Assembly: GCA_026770615.1 (NCBI GenBank)
Contig: MU631378.1
Location: 186,852-199,254, forward strand
Length of the DNA stretch: 12,403 nucleotides
Direction: 5' to 3'
From: Pavlovales sp. CCMP2436
Taxonomy: Eukaryota > Haptophyta > Pavlovophyceae > Pavlovales
Shown here piece by piece: positions 11,401 through 12,403 of this stretch. Below the pieces are notes generated by a model that searched no databases, was not told where the DNA came from, and was given only the letters and a program-made list of their open reading frames with translations. The position numbers and the translations under genes are program-made. How positions within the stretch are numbered: the first letter of the stretch is position 1; the number at the start of each line of letters is the position of its first letter.

Positions 11401-12367
11401 TGTATTTGCTACTCCCGAGGGACGTTATAAGAACCATTATACAAAAATACTATTAGTATTCTTCTTTTGTATGATTTTTGCGTGTGATTGTTCACCTCTG
11501 CGTCCCACTGTCGCCATTCCCGCTACTGCTCCGGTTTCTCGCTACGCCGCCCGCACGTCCCCCCCGCGCTGCGAAACCGCCTGGGCGTTCCCCGGGCTCC
11601 GGGAATCCGGCCGTTACGTCGGTTACGCCGAGGAAGGCGCGGTGAGCCACGACGTGTAACTGCGACTCACTGCGCAGGCTCGAAATCACGGAATCCGTAA
11701 CGGAATCCGTAACGCCTCCCGCTGCCCCGCTCCCGGGATCCTTAACGGGATCCGTAACGGCTTTTGGCGGGAGAACCCGGAAAGGCGTGAGCACCGGCGT
11801 TGTGATGAGCAACACACCGACCGGACGGCGGGGGGCGCCTGGGATCCCGGGAGAAAGTCCAGGAGTGTTGGGGGAGAGTCCGGAAGGGAGTCCAGGCGAG
11901 GGGGGGAGTCCAAGAGTCCGGGCGAGGAGGGGGACCACCAGGACCTCTTCACACACCTGTTATCGTAATCATTGCGTCGATATTTATAAGTACAAGCATA
12001 CTTTTTATACTGTATCATAACGTATAATCTCATAATATTTTATCTAATATCATATCATACTAAATGACAGATAGGGATTCAAGCTGGCATCTGACTGTCC
12101 TGGAACTTACATCACCTCATTTCATCTCATCTCATCTTAAATCATCTCATATTATACAATATCATCTCATCTCATCTTAAATAATAGCATATTATCATAC
12201 AAATACTAATCTAGAATATGATTCACCGCCTGTTGCATAAATGCGCCGGCGCCCAGTCTGCCCGCCCTGCCGCCCGTCCCCTTGCTGCTGCTGTTGCCTG
12301 GCCCCGACACATTCTGCGCGCGGCGGGAAATCACCTCCAGCGAGCCAGCAGGGGTCTCCTCCGCTAG
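217..12367 (-). CDS. Large multi-exon gene, internal part of 17 exons (unrecognised protein)
   Basis: Seventeen stop-free minus-strand blocks, each preceded by AG and followed by GT, join into 4631 coding bases (about 1544 residues). Exon lengths in order are 141, 461, 817, 84, 168, 71, 120, 555, 346, 219, 237, 115, 122, 615, 358, 134 and 68. The phases at all 16 joins agree. The first exon begins at an acceptor and the last ends at a donor, so the gene continues past both window edges. Short Ala/Leu/Val-rich segments resembling amphipathic helices recur (exons 4, 5, 6, 7, 9, 13, 16, 17), separated by low-complexity inserts. This would fit an alpha-solenoid scaffold with lineage-specific inserts, but that is inference. 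I see no catalytic motif, signal peptide or clear membrane segment. A HEAT-type region such as occurs N-terminal to HECT ligase domains is one weak alternative. The gene structure is fairly certain; the function is unknown. Confidence 0.82.
285..768 (-). repeat. Intron 16 with two decayed copies of the exon 16 donor side
   Basis: Copies of the exon 16 3' end start at 638 (to about 690) and 481 (to about 532), spaced 131 and 157 bases from the exon copy and from each other. Both keep ATG followed by GTAATA. Translated, they read LLSGCDASAVLVAHWM and LLSGRDASAVLAAHWM against LLSGRDASVVLAAHWM in the exon. Between them are CTT-rich tracts (541-590, 707-760), which belong to the duplicated unit. 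The rest (300-480) is GAT/TAT-rich simple sequence. Confidence 0.8.
769..902 (-). CDS. Exon 16 (134 nt, phase 1 to 0)
   Basis: The acceptor is CTGTGACAG and the donor is TGGATG followed by GTAATG. It reads LDEETLARARAPFRAAPAVD, then RSLRAVLLLLSGRDASVVLA, then AHWM: charged, then strongly helix-like and hydrophobic. The 3' half (LLSGRDASxVLAAHWM) recurs at 638-690 and 481-532 with the donor preserved. Fragment residues 1477-1521. Confidence 0.78.
903..1436 (-). repeat. Intron 15 with two copies of the exon 15 donor side and an inserted foldback
   Basis: The copy at 1284-1327 matches the exon 15 end over most of 44 bases and keeps GAGAGAG followed by GTGAAT. The copy at 1011-1041 keeps GCGTGCGCGAGCATCA but has lost the donor. 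Intron sequence (ATAAAAcTATTg..TTGCGGCT) is shared between the units, so whole exon-end plus intron units of about 150 bp were duplicated. The foldback at 1046-1192 separates the last copy from its intron half. Confidence 0.8.
1046..1192. mobile_element. Foldback (MITE-like) element with 12-bp inverted ends
   Basis: The ends are TGCTGGAGCCAG (1046-1057) and its exact reverse complement (1181-1192). Inside is a perfect hairpin: TTGTTAATCCCTTG (1138-1151), loop CCGA, then the exact complement (1156-1169). Against the neighbouring duplicated unit (1284 onward), this segment is extra DNA whose edges coincide with the inverted ends. I see no convincing target duplication and no coding capacity, so any mobilisation would need a source elsewhere. 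Confidence 0.62.
1437..1794 (-). CDS. Exon 15 (358 nt, phase 0 to 1)
   Basis: The acceptor is TTCACGTAG and the donor is GAGAGAG followed by GTGAAT. It opens AGGNPSPSQPAEWRARTLGE. A short GGACACTGGG DNA repeat gives RTLGERTLW and LDTGKSDTGD. A CTCCCGGACT-type array follows (PDSPGLSQLLPDSPGLSQ, about 1530-1670). It ends with a helix-like RALVPELMLAHATAALERG. The last 44 bases are copied downstream at 1284-1327 and, more decayed, at 1011-1041. Confidence 0.77.
1795..2043 (-). repeat. Intron 14, CA/TG-rich
   Basis: This 249-nt intron contains CACACA-type tracts (1885-1920), TGTGTG (1938-1965) and (GATA)4 at about 1982-1997. I found no boundary copies. Confidence 0.7.
2044..2658 (-). CDS. Exon 14 (615 nt, phase 0 to 0), poly-Ala rich
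   Basis: The acceptor AGTAACAG is preceded by TACTAAG, a plausible branch-point sequence. The donor is GCACAG followed by GTACTG. It encodes 205 residues: AVSALAAQHHSALSFSG, a Ser/Gly/Asn part, then RASVEAAVGRGDNFAAAIAT. An alanine-dominated tract of about 90 residues follows (GCN trinucleotide expansion, seen as CAG/GCA repeats on the plus strand at 2245-2450). The end is LTPPPTLEELPRLRWSVAET. Homopolymeric Ala tracts of this kind are known in coccidian and green algal proteins, but that alone does not assign the organism. Confidence 0.8.
2659..3158 (-). repeat. Intron 13, tandem units carrying the exon 13 donor side
   Basis: Donor-bearing copies start at 3022, 2935 and 2804, each reading on the plus strand (T)AC followed by CCTCT or CCTAT and GTGCAG-like sequence. 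All three keep GT on the coding strand. The intervening DNA is also repeated: a TCACCxxCTCC...GGTATAATATATGACT block at 2824-2918 recurs at 3049-3141. C-runs and G-runs of 8 or more bases are embedded in the unit. Confidence 0.82.
3159..3280 (-). CDS. Exon 13 (122 nt, phase 1 to 0)
   Basis: The acceptor is ATCGATAG and the donor is AGAGG followed by GTGTGT. It reads TGGYGSQLAALEVYRPAG, then VVGARRALQLGMIECMRLHA, then QR. This is the best-looking ordered sequence in the gene, with two predicted helices and balanced charge. The first third is duplicated upstream (3343-3379, 3466-3486, 3599-3623). The last few codons plus donor are duplicated downstream (3022-3040, 2935-2952, 2804-2820), so it is flanked on both sides by copies of its own edges. 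Confidence 0.78.
3281..3848 (-). repeat. Intron 12, copies of the exon 13 acceptor side plus a second tandem pair
   Basis: Upstream copies of the start of exon 13 lie at 3343-3379 (about 3 differences in 37 bases), 3466-3486 and 3599-3623. Two of them keep CTATCGATTGC-like acceptor DNA. A second duplication pairs 3672-3714 with 3751-3811 (AGCCAGCxTxAGCAxTGTTACACTG). The rest is AT-rich TAT/ATT simple sequence (3395-3595) and a G-rich stretch (3715-3747). Confidence 0.78.
3849..3963 (-). CDS. Exon 12 (115 nt, phase 0 to 1)
   Basis: The acceptor CTGCGCAG follows a long pyrimidine tract (TTTTTTCTTTTCTTTTCTTT), the most classical acceptor in the window. The donor is GTGGCG followed by GTGAGC. 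It reads PAASLLLVRYNYEVPAQQAA, then TDISVADAAVPESGYGSG. The split glycine is completed by exon 13, which opens TGGYGSQ, so SGYGSG and GTGGYGS sit back to back. This may be a trace of another local duplication. Confidence 0.77.
3964..4700 (-). repeat. Intron 11, tandem pair, TG microsatellite and dispersed repeat
   Basis: A 73-bp unit occurs twice, at about 4058-4130 and 4131-4202 (ATATGTAATTAATAGTA..AGCGGCTCAG...CACAGACTTGGTCGA). A TG/GTGTGC microsatellite covers about 4436-4530. The inverted dispersed repeat is at 4299-4396. Other parts (4203-4290, 4535-4680) show no gene that I can support. Confidence 0.8.
4299..4396 (-). repeat. Dispersed repeat, copy 2 (inverted)
   Basis: Its reverse complement matches copy 1 across both halves (TTCGGCGTAGCGCGT, GGAGCCTG, GCGCTAAGATCAG, CCAGCCA, ATTAATA). 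It matches copy 3 even better in the right half (AACCCCCTACATTAATA). Confidence 0.75.
4701..4937 (-). CDS. Exon 11 (237 nt, phase 0 to 0)
   Basis: The acceptor is CACTAACAG. The donor is CACAG followed by GTGC and a run of 14 T. It encodes 79 residues: EAVLRSTAAAPGNGGGTGG, AGVGISAGGGVGLLAVTAKV, STLVRPNRPRPRSPTAAARN, GILGENALSGES and so on. Small and basic residues dominate and no fold is obvious. Confidence 0.76.
4938..5088 (-). other. Intron 10, shortest intron
   Basis: These 151 AT-rich bases lie between exons 10 and 11, with donor GTACAA and acceptor TAACAG. I see no repeat. It gives an idea of what an unexpanded intron of this gene looks like. Confidence 0.65.
5089..5307 (-). CDS. Exon 10 (219 nt, phase 0 to 0)
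   Basis: The acceptor is GTCCGTAG and the donor is GCTGAG followed by GTACAA. It encodes 73 residues beginning VAHALAGGASAICAMLRASA. A low-complexity Ala/Ser then Gly/Trp stretch follows (SGCGGGGGGGWGVGEG), and the end is ERVPSQARVLLGEAAE. The poly-Gly tract is a GTGGGG-rich simple sequence (5160-5200). Phase 0 on both sides matches exons 9 and 11. Confidence 0.77.
5308..5628 (-). repeat. Intron 9, 13-bp tandem repeat
   Basis: Units of GACAGTCAGAGYG alternate with GACAGTCAGGATA from about 5312 to 5412, so the true period is 26 bp. The remainder (5413-5628) is less AT-rich than other introns and is open in the exon 9 frame, so intron retention or an extra exon here cannot be excluded. Confidence 0.75.
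5629..5974 (-). CDS. Exon 9 (346 nt, phase 2 to 0)
   Basis: The acceptor is CATAACAG, the same TAACAG form as exons 2, 11, 14 and 17. The donor is CGGAAG followed by GTGACG. It starts EGGESAGQRHKKVQKIA, then reads CTALPLVINHGDRGWAVVGV, VLLLCNGDADTG, and an Ala/Gly/Thr-rich stretch (TGAAADTGAAAGTVAAG). It ends in a hydrophobic helix-like part (ARAVVVLAAADALFCSAL then DRK). The same frame stays open past the donor to 5398, so retention of the following intron would not stop immediately. The acceptor half is copied twice upstream (6031-6085, 6123-6155). Confidence 0.76.
5975..6552 (-). repeat. Intron 8, copies of the exon 9 acceptor side and of the exon 8 donor side
   Basis: Upstream copies of the exon 9 start are at 6031-6085 (keeping the AATAG acceptor) and 6123-6155, each with GAACCTTTTT and ATATCAGCA in the unit. 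A short relic of the exon 8 donor side is at 6376-6390 (GGGAGCAG followed by GTAC). One half of the 29-base inverted pair is at 6499-6527. The rest is AT-rich. Confidence 0.75.
6553..7107 (-). CDS. Exon 8 (555 nt, phase 2 to 2)
   Basis: The donor is GGGAGCAG followed by GTACCT. The upstream boundary is less certain. I chose GTGCAAG before GGGATTG because it is the acceptor-like AG just after the CA-repeat tract and it fits the phase of exon 7. The block reads GLTPTALFFP, then a long Pro/Asp/Ser/Leu-rich stretch (SLPDFTG, LPDSL, LLPDSSLPDS) made by a degenerate CTCCCGGACT DNA repeat. Next come a charged part (ESVRKESVRKEESGRE) and an Ala-rich end (VAHVLRLAAAATSAAAAARP). The acceptor could lie further in, for example near 7035. 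Confidence 0.7.
7108..7985 (-). repeat. Intron 7, CA tract, 64-bp tandem array and exon 7 copies
   Basis: A CA/CACAT-rich tract spans 7112-7250. A 64-bp unit (GGGCAGAGGCRRGTCAGGC...GTTTTATAAAGAT) runs 7333-7396 and 7397-7460, with a partial copy at 7461-7488 and an isolated relic near 7267-7290. A pair related by GCAGTGTGTGA and TTATTAGTTATTACATATCA lies at 7561-7660. Three exon 7 donor-side copies follow at 7693-7712, 7782-7823 and 7900-7929. Confidence 0.8.
7900..7929 (-). pseudogene. Phase-preserving copy of the exon 7 end (potential cryptic exon)
   Basis: The acceptor is ACTACAG and the donor is GGGCAG followed by GTATTA. The 30 bases between them are phase 2 to 2 and read AMTEVGTEG between split arginine codons, against AMAEVGTEAG in exon 7. 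Including it would add ten residues and leave the frame intact. Confidence 0.55.
7986..8105 (-). CDS. Exon 7 (120 nt, phase 2 to 2)
   Basis: The acceptor is CACCGCAG and the donor is GGAAG followed by GTAAGC, one of the best donors in the gene. It reads QLRLRSAATSFDKTGG, then PDLKSVAVRVVRAMAEVGTE. It has no usable start codon, so it is only visible as an exon. The final RAMAEVGTEAGR segment reappears downstream in three decaying copies (7900-7929, 7782-7823, 7693-7712). The acceptor side is copied once upstream (about 8205-8245). Fragment residues 581-621. Confidence 0.77.
8106..8324 (-). repeat. Intron 6 with a copy of the exon 7 acceptor side
   Basis: Bases 8205-8245 (GCGTGACCGCTACTATCTGC then GATGGGGTAAATATGG) parallel the exon 7 start and its acceptor (GCGTAACCGCAACTGCCTGC then GGTGGGTTCAATATGG). 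A 21-bp unit (GGTAAATATGGGTGTAACAGAT) is repeated just beyond it (8234-8282). Confidence 0.7.
8325..8395 (-). CDS. Exon 6 (71 nt, phase 0 to 2)
   Basis: The acceptor is ATAATTAG and the donor is GCAAAG followed by GTGTGT. It reads VMAVATALGEGVTALLRRSS then HAQ, and the split arginine is completed by exon 7. Both neighbours fit this phase only if the 8502-8640 open stretch is not used as an exon. The helix-like composition matches exons 4 and 5. Confidence 0.72.
8396..9257 (-). repeat. Intron 5 with two copies of the exon 5 donor side and an insertion
   Basis: Copies start at 9096 (donor GT changed to AT) and 8717 (donor GTGTGT intact). The unit includes intron DNA: TCTCAATCATGCGAGAC and AATAACAAGAGATGCGGAGAGTG at 9154-9200 recur at 8774-8792 and 9010-9031. 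The second instance is split by about 211 extra bases. A (TG)n tract is at 8432-8468. The stretch 8500-8700 has a short open run but no exon that fits the phases. Confidence 0.8.
8793..8966. ncRNA. Foldback element or structured RNA with multi-hairpin fold
   Basis: The ends pair: ACTAATTC (8793-8800) with GAATTAGT (8959-8966), then TGACCG (8803-8808) with CGGTCA (8952-8957), then ATTA (8809-8812) with TAAT (8947-8950). Three internal hairpins follow. TCCCT/AGGGA is at 8828-8841. The second, at 8860-8892, pairs CGGGA with TCCCG and GCCGGAC with GTCCGGC across loop TTTTAT. The third, at 8918-8931, pairs GCGGC with GCCGC across TTTT, with an outer GGCT/AGCC. It sits inside DNA that is extra relative to the sister duplicated unit. 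It may be a MITE or an RNA gene; I recognise no known family. Confidence 0.45.
9258..9425 (-). CDS. Exon 5 (168 nt, phase 0 to 0)
   Basis: The acceptor is ATATATCAG and the donor is CCGCTG followed by GTAACT. It begins ARARQLAGLRGGDNSAP, has a short CTCCCGGACT-like insert (LPPGLIS), and ends with an Ala/Leu helix-like segment (SPADLEAAAQLAVTIAALPL). The 3' end is copied twice downstream, at 9096-9133 and 8717-8752. Fragment residues 502-557. Confidence 0.78.
9426..9836 (-). repeat. Intron 4 with two copies of the exon 4 end
   Basis: Copies at 9754-9786 and 9657-9694 resemble the exon 4 end (GTxCTGxTCGCTCTCTC) and keep GTATCC donors and AG acceptor-like dinucleotides. The first contains an in-frame TAG in the exon frame. 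The second would shift the frame (38 nt). I treat both as relics. A GTGTAGCGTGTAG tract is at 9506-9535 and dispersed repeat copy 3 is at 9572-9628. Confidence 0.78.
9572..9628 (+). repeat. Dispersed repeat, copy 3 (right half only)
   Basis: It contains GCTAAGATCAGCTTGA, TTTGTCA, CCAGCCAGAACCCCCTACAT and TAATAT. It matches the reverse complement of 4299-4351 closely. The TTCGGCGTAGCGCGT half is missing. Confidence 0.72.
9837..9920 (-). CDS. Exon 4 (84 nt, phase 0 to 0)
   Basis: The acceptor is ATGATCAG and the donor is GCGCAG followed by GTATAA. It encodes 28 residues beginning ATVEAAQGRSALVQRG and ending VLLLALSALPAQ, a strong amphipathic-helix candidate that runs straight in frame into exon 5. 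The exon is too short and lacks the start codon needed to be found as a free-standing reading frame. Two shorter, decayed copies of its 3' end lie downstream (9754-9786 and 9657-9694). The splice sites and phases are consistent, and the flanking DNA is AT-rich. Confidence 0.75.
9921..10452 (-). repeat. Intron 3 with two copies of the exon 3 end
   Basis: Copies start at 10319 (donor GT changed to AT) and 10156 (donor GTTATA intact), spaced 134 and 163 bases. Each covers about 54 bases of exon end (CTGGAAGGGGG...CCCCGTTGGGCAGCA..GCAGCTAT). In the 10156 copy the homology is split by an AT-rich TAATAATAAATAAT insertion and resumes at about 10243-10261 (ATTGGCTGGCCGGCAGCG). A T-run (10014-10028) and AT-rich DNA fill the rest. 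Confidence 0.82.
10453..11269 (-). CDS. Exon 3 (817 nt, phase 2 to 0) with GEGQSS array
   Basis: The acceptor is AATATTCAG and the donor is TTTCAG followed by GTAATT. After QAPKLAPVCASAFGEGALMG the exon carries a glycine/serine/glutamate/glutamine hexapeptide array (GEGQSS, about ten units, 18-nt period, roughly 10948-11127). Three SSMQVQ units follow, also with an 18-nt period (roughly 10893-10946). The middle is Ser/Gly/Thr-rich with no recognisable fold. The end (VAWAALAAGQPIAALLPSGE, then SVLATPFQ) is again hydrophobic and helix-like. It is the 3' end of this exon that is duplicated downstream in intron 3. Fragment residues 201-473. Confidence 0.8.
10893..11127 (-). repeat. Coding 18-bp tandem arrays (SSMQVQ and GEGQSS)
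   Basis: About ten units of a CTGCCCTTCYCCACTGCT-type 18-mer lie next to three units of CTGCACCTGCATGCTAGA. Both have an 18-nt period and code in the exon 3 frame, suggesting one ancestral hexapeptide array that split into two subfamilies. Confidence 0.85.
11270..11495 (-). other. Intron 2, AT-rich
   Basis: These 226 bases have no boundary copies that I can see. A small TTTTATGTATTTTGTATG duplication lies at about 11376-11408. Confidence 0.6.
11496..11956 (-). CDS. Exon 2 (461 nt, phase 0 to 2)
   Basis: The acceptor is GATAACAG and the donor is CGCAGAG followed by GTGAAC. The exon opens with VCEEVLVVPLLARTLG, a hydrophobic helix-like stretch. It continues into a Pro/Gly/Leu-rich segment (SPGLPSGLSPNTPGLSPG) produced by a degenerate CTCCCGGACT-type DNA repeat. 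A second ordered-looking part is PVGVLLITTPVLTPF. Further on, VTDPVKDP and VTDSVTDS come from a local duplication of a GGATCCCGTTA/GGATTCCGTTA-like unit around 11690-11760. The C-terminal part is Gly/Arg-rich. The join to exon 3 restores an arginine codon (AG+G). Fragment residues 48-201. Confidence 0.78.
11957..12226 (-). repeat. Intron 1 with TCATC-type repeat
   Basis: A TCATCTCATCT-type pentamer tract covers about 12112-12182, in two related blocks that each end TTAAAT. The 12077-12105 half of the 29-base inverted pair lies immediately beside it. I see no boundary copies. Confidence 0.75.
12077..12105 (-). repeat. 29-base perfect inverted match to 6499-6527
   Basis: It contains CAAGCTGGCATCTGACTGTC and is the exact reverse complement of 6499-6527 over 29 bases, with partial matching for a few bases on both sides. 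The two copies lie in introns 1 and 8. Confidence 0.85.
12227..12367 (-). CDS. Exon 1 of the window (47 codons, phase 0 to 0)
   Basis: The acceptor is CCTTGCAG before CTAGCGGAG and the donor is CAGGCG followed by GTGAAT. The translation starts LAEETPAGSLEVISRRAQNV, passes through a Gly/Ser-rich linker (SGPGNSSSKGTGGR) and ends AFMQQA. There is no methionine start within the open block upstream of the acceptor, so earlier exons must lie beyond base 12403. The block is GC-rich, while the adjoining intron (11957-12226) is AT-rich. Fragment residues 1-47. Confidence 0.72.
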
Positions 12368-12403
12368 CTGCAAGGGTGGATGGGGTGGGGGGGGCGGGGA
12401 ACG

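Overview
The window looks like nuclear DNA of a eukaryote. GC-rich, stop-free blocks on the minus strand alternate with AT-rich, microsatellite-rich DNA, and the blocks are bounded by GT donors and AG acceptors. There is no prokaryotic gene organisation, no Shine-Dalgarno pattern and no operon. Alanine-, serine- and glycine-rich low-complexity protein, GC-rich exons and repeat-stuffed introns fit a protist or alga (green alga or coccidian-like genomes would be candidates), but I cannot name the organism from this sequence.

My main reading is that almost the whole window is one large gene on the minus strand, entering from beyond base 12403 and leaving beyond base 1. I assemble 17 internal exons (exon 1 at 12227-12367 down to exon 17 at 217-284). 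They total 4631 coding bases, about 1544 residues. Every exon is open in the chosen frame and has an AG acceptor and a GT donor, and all 16 exon-exon junctions are phase-compatible. The exact sites were chosen with phase in mind for a few exons (notably exons 8 and 9), so this is strong but not fully independent evidence. Neither the start codon nor the stop codon is in the window. The protein has short, Ala/Leu-rich helix-like segments (a possible alpha-solenoid), interrupted by long low-complexity inserts: a GEGQSS array, a poly-Ala tract and LPDSPG-type stretches. I do not recognise the family.

The introns are the most interesting part. In 10 of 16 introns the DNA consists largely of decayed tandem copies of the adjoining exon-intron boundary. 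Copies of an exon's 3' end plus its donor lie downstream of that exon. Copies of an exon's 5' end plus its acceptor lie upstream of it. Exon 13 has both kinds. Some copies keep usable-looking splice sites, and one (7900-7929) is a complete 30-base, phase-preserving potential exon. These introns therefore seem to have grown by repeated 80-165 bp duplications across splice junctions, leaving strings of decoy splice sites.

Two foldback elements interrupt these arrays. One at 1046-1192 has 12-bp perfect inverted ends. One at 8793-8966 has imperfect inverted ends and three internal hairpins, and could be either a MITE or a structured RNA. Other notable elements are a three-copy dispersed repeat (about 90-178, 4299-4396, 9572-9628), a perfect 29-base inverted pair (6499-6527 and 12077-12105) flanking exons 2 to 8, and many TG/CA, CTT, GATA and poly-G tracts. 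I see no tRNA, rRNA, CRISPR array, recognisable transposase or viral gene.
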